51,028 bases of DNA from Candidatus Kapaibacterium sp. Its GTDB lineage: Bacteria > Bacteroidota > Ignavibacteria > Kapaibacteriales > Kapaibacteriaceae. Below the pieces are notes generated by a model. The model worked only from the letters and a program-made list of their open reading frames with translations. It searched no databases and was not told the DNA's origin. Position 1 is the first letter of the stretch. Every line of letters starts with the position of its first letter. Made by a program: the position numbers and the translations under genes. Where the stretch lies: NCBI GenBank assembly GCA_022842685.1, contig JALHPC010000019.1, positions 1 through 51,028 of the forward strand, read 5' to 3'. Shown in pieces: positions 33,394 to 42,108 of this stretch.

Positions 33394-35517
33394 ATGACGG
33401 CTTATATGGCGACCAGGGTTGCGGTCACTGCATGTCTCGCAATGATAATGTTGTTTGCTGGCTCAATTGCCGCTCAAGATCTCACATGGCGAGTATATGG
33501 ACAACTTACGGAGGGGCGTCATCACTTCAACGCTCACTACATTGGCGACGGTATGATTCTCGTATTCGGGGGACAGGTTGGTGCAGGGTCAATACTCGGT
33601 GGGAGTGCAACCAAGAACTGCGAGATCATTGATCTCAAGACGGACGAGGTGTATCCCACATTACCTATGAATGAGGTTCACTCTGTTTGTCCGTTCGTGG
33701 TAGATCGTGACGGCGCTCCAATTGTCATTGGTGGTGGGACAGACGTCGTTGAGCGTTTTGATTTGCGCTCGCGTACGTGGCGTAGACTTGGTACGCTTCA
33801 AAGGTCGCGGTGGCAACATGCCGCTGCTTGGCTGAGCCATAATGAGATACTCGTTGTGGGTGGCTTCGGAGATCAATCTGCGGAGGTCTTCAACGTTTCG
33901 ACGGGCCAATCTCGGTCTCTGCCAGACTTTCCCTATGCAGCAAACAGCATGAGAGGGGTGTCGCGCACAGGTGAAAGTCCACTCTTCTTTGGTTTCCGTG
34001 AAGGTGGTCCTGGTTCGACGCGTTCTGACAGGGCATATGCATACAGTGAATCAGCTGGCTGGTATACAACCGTTCAGTTCCCGGACGCAGCGGTTCGACC
34101 TGAGGTACTCACTCTTCGAAATGGTGTTGTGGTTGCAGTCTCAGGGGCTGTTTCCGAGGCGCCCTTCCGCACATCTCGTGCCGTCTCGGCTCTGCCAATC
34201 AGTGGAAATGACTCCATTTCTGTAATTGGAAGCCTCAGTTTTGGCAGACAACATCATGCAATTGCTGAGTTCCAGACTGGTCGGGTGCTTGTTGCAGGTG
34301 GTTTCGGTGACGATGCCGTTTATCTTGGCTCGACGGAATTCGTTGACGTTGCACGACGGGTAGTGACGTATGGCCCTGACTTAATCACGGCTAGGAGTTC
34401 GTTCCAACTTGTGAGCGCTCGGTACAACGGCCGACTTGTTGCCGTAGCTATCTCTGGCCTAACTACAGATGGCACCACGAATACTATTGAAATACTAGAA
34501 CTGTGCTCAGGGAATAATGAGGGTGCACCCATCGGCGAACTCTCCTACAACGGCGATGCCCGTCGCGAAGGTGCAGACATTAGTCTTACAAGATTGAGGC
34601 GGTTTTCTGCTGGCTCTATTTGGAAGCCCTACGTGGGGTCGCCTACACGCGATGGGTTTCATCACCGTATCAAAGCTCGACTTGCCAACGGTGATAACAA
34701 CAACGATCCGGAACGGACCTCGCCCGGAGCAGATGGTATTGTACTTGTCGTTCAACGCGGTGGCGTTGATGCGCTAGGTGAACCAGGCCGCGGCATTGGC
34801 TACTCGGGTATCAAGAATGGTGTTGCTGTTGAATTCGATACCTACGTTAATCACACGAATGCCGACCCATCAGAACATCACCTAGCAGTGATGAGACCCG
34901 TAGCCGATACCCTTACAGCCATTCACTCTACGGAGTCGACAATCGCATCGACGATCAATATCCCCAGCATCGTTTCGGATACCACGCCATTCTACATCGA
35001 CTATCACTATCTCGACAAAAAACTTACCGTTACCGTCACGAAGGACTCATCCTTCGACCGTCACTCACTCGTCGTCGAAAACCTGGATATCGACTCTCTG
35101 ATTCGCCTCGCTCCCGGTCAGCCATACTTCATCGGTTTTACGTCTGCCACCGGCATCGCGGTTCAAGATCACATTATCGACGAGTGGACAGAGTTTAGCT
35201 GCCTTGAACCACTCAATACAACATCGGTCCACGAACCCACACCGGGCTATCCCGCTAGCATCCCCCATAACCACACCCTCGTTGTACAACCCTCCCCTGC
35301 GTCGTCGTCGGCCACGGTGCACCTACCTGTTGATAAGGGGGCACCGACATCACTGGTCGTGTACGACATGCAAGGCCGCGATGTGCTTCGTTTGAACCTC
35401 GTTGATGGAGCCAGTACAGTGAATCTAGCCGTCGACCACCTTGCTGCCGGCATGTACGTTGTTCACGTTCACACCGCGGCCAACATCCTTACAGGGCTCC
35501 TGCCAGTGTCGCGATAA
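33394..35517 (+). CDS. Secreted Kelch-propeller/lectin protein with T9SS sorting domain
   Basis: 707 aa. Signal peptide (VTACLAMIMLFAGSIAAQ) then Kelch-type repeats at about residues 30-370 (MILVFGGQ, APIVIGGGTD, EILVVGGFGD, RVLVAGGFGD). Residues about 380-610 look like an L-type (legume-like) lectin domain: DGIVLVVQRGG, GIGYSGIKNGVAVEFDTY, HLAVM. The last ~80 residues are a T9SS type A sorting domain: PSPASSSATVHLP, LVVYDMQGRDVLRLNL, AGMYVVHVH. So the protein is exported by the Por system and probably anchored on the cell surface, where it may bind glycans (inference). The first half seems A/T-richer than the second. Its 3' end overlaps the AEC gene by 29 bp. Confidence 0.85.
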   Translation: MTAYMATRVAVTACLAMIMLFAGSIAAQDLTWRVYGQLTEGRHHFNAHYIGDGMILVFGGQVGAGSILGGSATKNCEIIDLKTDEVYPTLPMNEVHSVCPFVVDRDGAPIVIGGGTDVVERFDLRSRTWRRLGTLQRSRWQHAAAWLSHNEILVVGGFGDQSAEVFNVSTGQSRSLPDFPYAANSMRGVSRTGESPLFFGFREGGPGSTRSDRAYAYSESAGWYTTVQFPDAAVRPEVLTLRNGVVVAVSGAVSEAPFRTSRAVSALPISGNDSISVIGSLSFGRQHHAIAEFQTGRVLVAGGFGDDAVYLGSTEFVDVARRVVTYGPDLITARSSFQLVSARYNGRLVAVAISGLTTDGTTNTIEILELCSGNNEGAPIGELSYNGDARREGADISLTRLRRFSAGSIWKPYVGSPTRDGFHHRIKARLANGDNNNDPERTSPGADGIVLVVQRGGVDALGEPGRGIGYSGIKNGVAVEFDTYVNHTNADPSEHHLAVMRPVADTLTAIHSTESTIASTINIPSIVSDTTPFYIDYHYLDKKLTVTVTKDSSFDRHSLVVENLDIDSLIRLAPGQPYFIGFTSATGIAVQDHIIDEWTEFSCLEPLNTTSVHEPTPGYPASIPHNHTLVVQPSPASSSATVHLPVDKGAPTSLVVYDMQGRDVLRLNLVDGASTVNLAVDHLAAGMYVVHVHTAANILTGLLPVSR

Positions 35518-36412
35518 CCGGTAACGTTATAGCCGATATAGCCGTGGTGATCACAATGGCTTCTGCAAGTGCTTGAAGGTCGAGGCCATATCGCTCAGCG
35601 AATACCATGGGTAGAATCATCGACGGCATACCCGCTTCGAGCGTAACTGCCGTTGCTACGTCGAGCGGCAAGTGTACGACGTACCGTGCCAGAATCCACG
35701 CTAAACATGGTGATACTACGAGCGTGATGATGGCAGCCGGCGCGCTTCGCGCAAACGCCAAGGCACGCGGTACTCGCAAGGCCATACCTACGCTAACAAG
35801 CATAAGCGGTGCCACGAGCGCCGAGGACACGTCGAGTATTCCAACCACGAAGCTGGGCAGCCACAACTGTGCATGCCCCGCAACAAGCCCAGCCGCAGCA
35901 GCGATGAGCGGAGGCAGCGTAATGAGCTGCATGAGCATTGCACCAACAGTTGGACGATGCCCCTTATCGCCATACACAATACCAATGGCTGCACCCACCG
36001 TGAACAAGAGCGGGGTGAGCGCCATAACATCGTACAAGACGGCATAACGCACAGCATGGCTGCCCACGATGGCGGTAAGGATGGGAATGCCTAGATAGGT
36101 GACGTTGCTCCATGCCGATGCGTACAACATGGCGCCTAGCGTAGGACGCTCCAATCGATGACGATAGAAGAGCCACGCAAGCAGCAAACATGCGACACAG
36201 CACGTGGCAGCAATCAGCGGCACCTGCCACACTGTGGTCTCGGTAGCTGATGCACTCCACAAGGCCCGGAAGGCAAGCGCAGGCAACAACAGCCATAGCA
36301 CTACCCGACCAATCCAGGCACGTATGAGCGCTGGCGACGGTACTCGAGGCAGAATTTGGTAGGCAATTCCCAGAAAAAGGCAGCCAACAATCATGATGAT
36401 GGACGAGGTCAC
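35489..36412 (-). CDS. AEC (auxin efflux carrier) family transporter
   Basis: 307 aa with about ten hydrophobic helices and the AEC pattern: ASAWSNVTYLGIPILTAI (the conserved N-x2-x-GIP motif), LVAPLMLVSVGMAL in the second half and GMPSMILPMVFAERYGLD near the C-terminus. Such carriers export organic anions; the substrate cannot be named. Likely start is GTG at 36412 (VTSSIIMIVG) or the ATG at 36394. It diverges from the LytTR gene across 116 bp, so that regulator could control it (inference). Confidence 0.88.
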   Translation of the reverse strand: MTSSIIMIVGCLFLGIAYQILPRVPSPALIRAWIGRVVLWLLLPALAFRALWSASATETTVWQVPLIAATCCVACLLLAWLFYRHRLERPTLGAMLYASAWSNVTYLGIPILTAIVGSHAVRYAVLYDVMALTPLLFTVGAAIGIVYGDKGHRPTVGAMLMQLITLPPLIAAAAGLVAGHAQLWLPSFVVGILDVSSALVAPLMLVSVGMALRVPRALAFARSAPAAIITLVVSPCLAWILARYVVHLPLDVATAVTLEAGMPSMILPMVFAERYGLDLQALAEAIVITTAISAITLPVIATLAGAL

Positions 36413-36528
36413 GACGGCACTCTGACAACCAGTGACATACTAAAAAGCACTGTAACATTCTTTTGTACTTGCCTGAGCGAAGTTGCAGCTGTACAAAGAA
36501 GATACCACGCAGCATTGGGAGTTATGTG

Positions 36529-37110
36529 ATGTCTATACGGACGATTTGCGTTGCCACACCGTCGCAACGCCAGGCCATGGAGCGCATTGTTGGCGGCATA
36601 CCCGAGGTAGAAGTGCTTGCCTGGGTTGGGCCAGCTGAGCTTGCGCAGGCCATTGTTGATACGAGGCCGGATATGGTGCTCACGCCGCCGGAATCGATTG
36701 CGCACATAGGCGCTGTGCGCGAGGCGGCACAAATGCCGTACTCCACTGGCTTGGTTGCCCTGCCCGTAGCAAGCGGCATCGAGGTGCGTAATTGCATCGA
36801 CGTCGTGCGAATTCAGGGCGATGCGGGCTATGCCAGAGTGATATGCAATGGTTCGGCGCCAGTACTGCTGAGCAAATCGCTGAGTCAGTGCCAAACGTTG
36901 TTCCGTCCCGATAACGGATTCGTACGAGTGCATCGGTCGACGATCGTGAACATGCGCTACGTTCGACGCATTATACGCCGTAAGGCGCTCCAGCTGTTGC
37001 TGAGCACAGGTGATGCTGTTGAGATTGGTGACCGGTATCGCGAACAATTGTATGCTTACTTCGACATCGCGAGTCGTAACCCAAGTGGTGTACACAGGGC
37101 TTATGAGTGA
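36529..37110 (+). CDS. LytTR-type DNA-binding regulator with a pseudo-receiver N-terminus
   Basis: 193 aa. The C-terminal ~95 residues form a LytTR domain: VVRIQGDAGYARVICNG, LSQCQTLFRPDNGFVRVHRSTIVNMRYVRRI, and LLLSTGDAVEIGDRYREQL. The N-terminal ~90 residues look like a response-regulator receiver fold (IRTICVATPSQRQAMERIV; VEVLAWVGPAELAQAIVDTRPDMVLTPPES), but TPP replaces the phospho-Asp segment of strand 3, so it cannot be phosphorylated in the usual way. No histidine kinase is nearby. Its stop overlaps the asnB stop by 10 bp. Confidence 0.85.
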   Translation: MSIRTICVATPSQRQAMERIVGGIPEVEVLAWVGPAELAQAIVDTRPDMVLTPPESIAHIGAVREAAQMPYSTGLVALPVASGIEVRNCIDVVRIQGDAGYARVICNGSAPVLLSKSLSQCQTLFRPDNGFVRVHRSTIVNMRYVRRIIRRKALQLLLSTGDAVEIGDRYREQLYAYFDIASRNPSGVHRAYE

Positions 37111-38945
37111 TGTTGAACGAATAAACGCAACATGGCTAGTCGCCAGATAAACAAGGCATTGGCATCGTTGCCCGCAAGGTAGTCGTCTACGCATCGCTGA
37201 ACGCGAGTCGCGTCAGCGATTCCATCAAGCGAACTCCACGAGCCCTCAAGCAAGTGCCGAAGTCCTCCGCGAAGCCATCGCGTGTGGCCCGGCGTGATAA
37301 AACCAGTCTTGTCTCTTCGGTCAAGTATTTCGTCGGGTACCGTGCCCCGCATCGCCGCGCGCAGAACTCGCTTCGATTCGCCACGGTAAAACCGGTGGCG
37401 TGCTGGCATCGACATACAGAGGTCAACCAAGCGGTGGTCCAAGAAGGGCACCCGCGATTCTATGCCCCATGCCATGGCATTGATGTCTTCGGTATGCAGG
37501 AGAGTAGGAAGCAAGGTGGTGCGCATAAGGTTTACCAAGAAGCCGTTAAAGCGCGAGCCATGAGGCATTGCAAGGCGTAGCTCTATATTCCGCGCGGGCG
37601 TGGTAAGCACCCACGGTGCTGTGCGCTCGAGCTCAAGGCGATAAAGCGACGGCTCGGTGGTGAATGTCGTAAGGACTGACTTGGCAGCAAGTTCGAGGCG
37701 ACGCGACAGCGACATACTCTGACGTCGCGCATGAGCTGCGTATTCACCGTAGGCCTGCGAAATCCTACCGGAACGCAACGCGTCCGCAATAACGCGGTAG
37801 GCGCTATGCATGTAGCCGCCCAACATCTCGTCGGAACCTTGGCCGTCGAGAACGACCTTGACGCCACCCTTGGCGGCAAGCTGCATTACGAAGTACTGGC
37901 TTACGTATGACGACGACGGTAGCGGTGCGTCCATCATTCGCACGATGGCGTCGATAGCCTGCTCGACGTCGCCATCACTCGGCGAAATATACGATGGCTC
38001 GACGTCGGGATATCTCCGCAGAAGGTAATCGATATACGGTCGCTCGTCGACATCTGCACGCCCCGTTCCTTCGTAGTACGCCGTGAACGTCTTTACCGAG
38101 GTCTCGCTGCCAGAGGCAGCAAGCGTTGCTACAATCGACGTACTGTCGAGTCCGCCGCTGAGGCAAACTCCCATGGGGACGTCGCGTCGCGATGTGATAC
38201 GAATCGAGTCGCGAAAGAGATCTCGGAAGCGCGACGTGCTTTCGTCGAACGTAGCTTCGCTGTCCTCGCCTAGGTGTACGTCGGCATACTGCCACACGTC
38301 TATGCGTCCATCTCTCCACCGCAAGTTGTGCGAGGCAGGTAGGATGCGAACGCATTCGAACGAGGTTTCCTCGTGATGCGACATCCAACCAAGGTACAGG
38401 CCTCGTGCAAGCTGTGGAACGTTCCAGCCGCCGAGTGGCAGGCCGCTTGGCCGCAGAGCTTTGATTTCGCTGCCGAAGGCCAAGGCCGTGCCATGGTGAA
38501 CGTAGTGGAAGGGCTTGATACCAAATCGATCGCGAGAGCAGAATAACTCGCGACGCCCACTGTCCCAAATCGCAAACGCCCACATCCCAATGAAGCGCTC
38601 AACGCAGTGCGTGCCCCACTGCTGATAGGCAGCTAGGATTACTTCGGTATCTCCCGACGTGACGAATCGATGGCCATCGCGTTCTAACTCTTGGCGCAGT
38701 TCGATGTAGTTGTAGATTTCGCCATTGTACGTAAGTGTAAGGTCGCCACGCTGCATGGGCTGGTGCGACGCCTCGCTTAAGTCGATGATGCTAAGACGGT
38801 TATGTGCCAATGCCACAGGCGGCATTACGGCATGCCCAAGATGGTCGGGACCACGATGCTGCGTGGTGTGGGCCATCGACAGGCAACGTTGACGAAGCTC
38901 TTCGGAAGAACGATGTTGGTCGACAATGCCGACGATTCCGCACAT
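37101..38945 (-). CDS. asnB: Asparagine synthase, glutamine-hydrolysing
   Basis: 614 aa. Class II glutaminase domain with catalytic Cys2 (MCGIVGIVD), TQHRGPD, LAHNRLSIIDLS, LTYNGEIYNY and GDTEVIL; then the ATP-binding synthase domain with SGGLDSTSIVA and DGQGSDEMLGGY. Makes Asn from Asp and Gln, but paralogues in polysaccharide clusters amidate sugars; the neighbours here (heparinase II/III-like, flippase, GT4) make that equally likely. I start at the ATG at 38945, since Cys2 must follow the initiator Met; the longer frame to 39884 is antisense to the next gene. A TATCTTCG box lies at 38994-39001. Confidence 0.93.
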   Translation of the reverse strand: MCGIVGIVDQHRSSEELRQRCLSMAHTTQHRGPDHLGHAVMPPVALAHNRLSIIDLSEASHQPMQRGDLTLTYNGEIYNYIELRQELERDGHRFVTSGDTEVILAAYQQWGTHCVERFIGMWAFAIWDSGRRELFCSRDRFGIKPFHYVHHGTALAFGSEIKALRPSGLPLGGWNVPQLARGLYLGWMSHHEETSFECVRILPASHNLRWRDGRIDVWQYADVHLGEDSEATFDESTSRFRDLFRDSIRITSRRDVPMGVCLSGGLDSTSIVATLAASGSETSVKTFTAYYEGTGRADVDERPYIDYLLRRYPDVEPSYISPSDGDVEQAIDAIVRMMDAPLPSSSYVSQYFVMQLAAKGGVKVVLDGQGSDEMLGGYMHSAYRVIADALRSGRISQAYGEYAAHARRQSMSLSRRLELAAKSVLTTFTTEPSLYRLELERTAPWVLTTPARNIELRLAMPHGSRFNGFLVNLMRTTLLPTLLHTEDINAMAWGIESRVPFLDHRLVDLCMSMPARHRFYRGESKRVLRAAMRGTVPDEILDRRDKTGFITPGHTRWLRGGLRHLLEGSWSSLDGIADATRVQRCVDDYLAGNDANALFIWRLAMLRLFVQHHS

Positions 38946-38993
38946 GAAAAAAAATAGGGATGTGTGTGGGTGAGGGGCGCGCTTAGGCGGCAG

Positions 38994-39001
38994 CGAAGAT
39001 A
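38994..39001 (-). promoter_or_regulatory. TATCTTCG -7-like box of asnB
   Basis: Same octamer as before purH; 48 bases before the asnB ATG and back-to-back with the start region of the divergent gene at 39024. Confidence 0.4.
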
Positions 39002-39023
39002 CGACGTGCGTAACTTGCCGTCG

Positions 39024-40775
39024 ATGGACGCCTTCACTAAGCTGCGATTGTTGCTCGGACCTGTACGACCGTTTGTGGTTGGCAAGCTGGTTGATGCTTT
39101 GGCAGTACCCCTTGCCGCTGCACGTGCGAAGCGCACCGTACCCGTTGCGGTGGTGCCGCGCCGGGTGCTGCCCGTCGTACCACTGCCCAGCCCAGCGTGG
39201 ATCGACCAGCACGCGCAGCGTGTTGTGTCGTTTAGTACTTCGTTGCTGAACGGACACGTGGGCGCCTACGGCATTGAACGGTGGGCTGTGGGGGACGCCG
39301 ACCCCAACGTAGAGGACATTCGCAGCGTTCACGAACTGTCCCGTATGCATCCGTGGTGTTCCATGGCCTTGTGCACAGCCATTGATGCACCTGGTGCAAC
39401 CCAATGGCGCGACGCCGTAGTGCAATCCATGCTTCGCTTTGTTGAGGCCTACCCTCCAAACCACGGCACGCATTGGCTCTTTCCCATGGGAATCGCCATT
39501 CGCTCGCTTTCGATGGTCTCGGCCCTGAGTTGGCTGCAATTGTCTGGCCACGGCATCGATGCCGCAGCCGAACATCTGCTCGCCGCAAGTTTGCTCGACC
39601 ACGGCGTATTGCTTCGGGCTAGGCGCGAGCGTAGCGGCGGTATGACGACGTCGCACTACCTTGCCAACATGACGGGCCTGTTGGCCATTGGTGCCGCCGT
39701 TGCCGACCCGGTTTCGAAGGCATGGTATGCAGAAGCACGCATCGCCCTGGATCGCGAACTCGAACGCCAGCTTCTTGACGACGGTTTTGGTAACGAGGCT
39801 AGCACGGGCTATCATCGTCAGATCGTCGATCTGTTTCTCGCCGCAGCAACCATCATCAACCTCCGAGAAGGGGTACTGCCCCAACGCTGGTGCGACCGCC
39901 TAACGAAGGCCCTGGCTATTCAGCGCCTGCTGGATACTGTGGGCATGCCCTTGATAGGCGATAATGACGATGGCATGGCGTACAAGCTTACTGGCTTTGC
40001 CGCCGATACTTCGTTCCTACATTCCATGGCCATGCAGCTTGGCTGCGCCACTGATGCCTTCGAGCAACATTATGCGCTGCCTGACGCTGGCCTTGATGTT
40101 TATCGCAATGAATGCTACGATGTGGTTTTGCGAGCCGGAAGCATAGGACAGTACGGCAAGGGCGGTCACGCCCACAACGACCAAACGGGGCTAGTACTGC
40201 GGATAAACGGAAGGTCCGTGATTGTGGACCCCGGAAGCTCGACGTATACGGGCAACCCTATTGTGAGGAATGTCGAGCGATCTGCGGCTAGCCACTGTGT
40301 GATGATGGTAGACGACCAGGAGCAAAACGAAATTCCCAACGACACAGGCGAAGGACTCTTCTGGCTGCTTGGCGACAGGTGTCGCGCACGCGTTGAACTT
40401 CGCGACCAGACCGCCTGGCATGCTAGGTTGGATCAACCAAGCGTTCGGCGGACCGTGACGATGAAGCCCCGCGAAATCGCCATCGTTGACACCCACCTTC
40501 GCGGTGATGCTGCATTGGAGTTAACACTTCCATTCGCACCTGGGCTTGAGATAACAACGACAAACGACACCATTCACATCCGCGAAGCAGAACGCGGGCT
40601 GTGCCGCATAGCCGTTGCCGCGTTCAATCGGAACGATCAGCGGTGCCCCTTATCGTTGACGATGACTGATGGATTTGCAAGTCCGCGTTTTGGTGAACGA
40701 CAGGCAATACCTGTGATGCGCGTGACGGTACATGCCTCGCGAATTGAATGGCGTATTGATGTGGACAGCCACTAA
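39024..40775 (+). CDS. Heparinase II/III family protein
   Basis: 583 aa. N-terminal half: an alpha-helical toroid-like region with MHPWCSMALCTAI, HWLFPMGIAIRSLSMVSALSWL, and SHYLANMTGLLAIG. C-terminal half: the family core GKGGHAHNDQTGLVLRINGR followed by VIVDPGSSTYTGNP, then beta-rich sequence with TVTMKPREIAIVD. Members lyse uronic-acid polysaccharides; within glycan clusters they often trim or modify the exported polymer. No clear signal peptide, so it may act inside the cell. Start ATG at 39024 lies six bases after TAACTTG, close to the TAACTTTG before the next gene. Confidence 0.87.
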   Translation: MDAFTKLRLLLGPVRPFVVGKLVDALAVPLAAARAKRTVPVAVVPRRVLPVVPLPSPAWIDQHAQRVVSFSTSLLNGHVGAYGIERWAVGDADPNVEDIRSVHELSRMHPWCSMALCTAIDAPGATQWRDAVVQSMLRFVEAYPPNHGTHWLFPMGIAIRSLSMVSALSWLQLSGHGIDAAAEHLLAASLLDHGVLLRARRERSGGMTTSHYLANMTGLLAIGAAVADPVSKAWYAEARIALDRELERQLLDDGFGNEASTGYHRQIVDLFLAAATIINLREGVLPQRWCDRLTKALAIQRLLDTVGMPLIGDNDDGMAYKLTGFAADTSFLHSMAMQLGCATDAFEQHYALPDAGLDVYRNECYDVVLRAGSIGQYGKGGHAHNDQTGLVLRINGRSVIVDPGSSTYTGNPIVRNVERSAASHCVMMVDDQEQNEIPNDTGEGLFWLLGDRCRARVELRDQTAWHARLDQPSVRRTVTMKPREIAIVDTHLRGDAALELTLPFAPGLEITTTNDTIHIREAERGLCRIAVAAFNRNDQRCPLSLTMTDGFASPRFGERQAIPVMRVTVHASRIEWRIDVDSH

Positions 40776-40782
40776 GCGTGCG

Positions 40783-40790
40783 TAACTTTG
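40783..40790 (+). promoter_or_regulatory. TAACTTTG -7 box, seven bases from the flippase ATG
   Basis: Exact TAnnTTTG match between the heparinase-like gene stop and the ATG at 40798. The surrounding GCGTAACTTTGCC resembles GCGTAACTTGCC before 39024. Confidence 0.55.
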
Positions 40791-40797
40791 CCAGCTC

Positions 40798-42108
40798 ATG
40801 AAGCTATCCGCGCATCTGGGTACCATCTCGTGGTCGTTAGCCGATAAGGCACTGTACGTGGGCTACGGCTTTGTCCAGCTCTTTATGCAGGTTCCGGCGT
40901 TAGACCCTGATATCTACGGCTTATTCTCGCTGCTGGTAGCGTTGAACACGTGGATTATGATTGTGAGCGACGGCTCGGCTCTGCAAGGCGTCATACAGTT
41001 TGGATCGCGCCCCGAAGAACGTGGCCGTGTACATGTGATGGCCATGAGCGTCCATCTTGTGATTGTAGGCCTAAGTGCGGGCCTCGTCTTCCTGTTTCAG
41101 CATCCGTTATCGACGGTGTTTGGCGAGCCGCGCTTTGCCGCCGTAGCGTCGATGCTTCCGCTGTATTGTGCGCTTACTATTCCGCGAATGTTCTGTCTGA
41201 AGTTGCTCTACCGCGACTTGCGCATGCGCGATTTGTTTGTTACCGACGCCGTGTGGTTTGGCGTACGCACGGTGTTAACCCTGCATGCTCTGCATACCGA
41301 CACGCTTCGAACACTCGACGACATCATTCGCATTGACTTCATTGGAATGGCGGCTAGCTCGTTATCGGCAATGATTATCACGCGGAAGCAGCTCGTGTTT
41401 GGACGTTCTGGCTCGACGTCGCTCATTGACTATTTGCGCTTCGGTGTTCCGCTTGCAGTAGCCACAGGACTTAACAGCATGCCCCGTCAGCTTGACGTGT
41501 TTATTATTCAGGCGTTTTTTGGCGCAGCGGCTGTGGGCGTGTACAACCCTGCAAAAAACCTGTACAGGTTCTTCGAACAGGCCTTTGATGCGGCAGTAAC
41601 GCTCGTTTATCCCGCAGCGGTGCGGCTACACACGCAAGCCCGGCGTCACGACTTGCAGATCTTAATTACAAAGGCCATCAGCATAACCATGGTTCCCGTC
41701 ATAGTGGCCGTGATTGTGCTCGAGCTGGGTGCTAGCCAAGTTATTATTCCCATGCTGGGCCCCAAATACGCCGGCGCTGTAACGCACTTCAATGTGTTAT
41801 GTGCCGCTGCATTAGCCATGCCGTTCTTGCTAATGTCATCGGTTTTGGCTGCTCTTGGAAAAAGCACGGCTATTGTTGCGTATAGTGCAATTGGTCTAGC
41901 AGCGTCAGTAATCACGCTTCTTATCGTTGGCTATCTTGGCCTTGAAACGTGGGTGGGCCTAGGAATCGTCGTCAATAGCTTCGTTGTTGGTGCCCTTTGT
42001 GTTTACCACGTACGGCGCGAAGTGCCATTCCCGTGGTCGATGACGATGCGTGCGTTTGCCGACGGGCGTCACTTCATGAATGTGATCAAGAAAAGGATTG
42101 AATCGTGA
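40798..42108 (+). CDS. Oligosaccharide flippase (Wzx-like, MOP superfamily)
   Basis: 436 aa with about 12 membrane helices. The N-terminus (SAHLGTISWSLADKALYVGYGFVQLF) and the middle block FGVPLAVATGLNSMPRQLDVFIIQAFFGAAAVGVYNPAKNLYRFFEQAF match polysaccharide exporters that move lipid-linked units across the inner membrane. It follows the heparinase-like gene by 22 bp, with its own promoter box, and its stop overlaps the ftsX GTG (GTGA at 42105). Confidence 0.9.
   Translation: MKLSAHLGTISWSLADKALYVGYGFVQLFMQVPALDPDIYGLFSLLVALNTWIMIVSDGSALQGVIQFGSRPEERGRVHVMAMSVHLVIVGLSAGLVFLFQHPLSTVFGEPRFAAVASMLPLYCALTIPRMFCLKLLYRDLRMRDLFVTDAVWFGVRTVLTLHALHTDTLRTLDDIIRIDFIGMAASSLSAMIITRKQLVFGRSGSTSLIDYLRFGVPLAVATGLNSMPRQLDVFIIQAFFGAAAVGVYNPAKNLYRFFEQAFDAAVTLVYPAAVRLHTQARRHDLQILITKAISITMVPVIVAVIVLELGASQVIIPMLGPKYAGAVTHFNVLCAAALAMPFLLMSSVLAALGKSTAIVAYSAIGLAASVITLLIVGYLGLETWVGLGIVVNSFVVGALCVYHVRREVPFPWSMTMRAFADGRHFMNVIKKRIES

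Noticed and set aside
38946..39884. N-terminal extension of asnB
   Set aside because: The catalytic Cys must follow Met1, and the extension is antisense to the heparinase-like gene.
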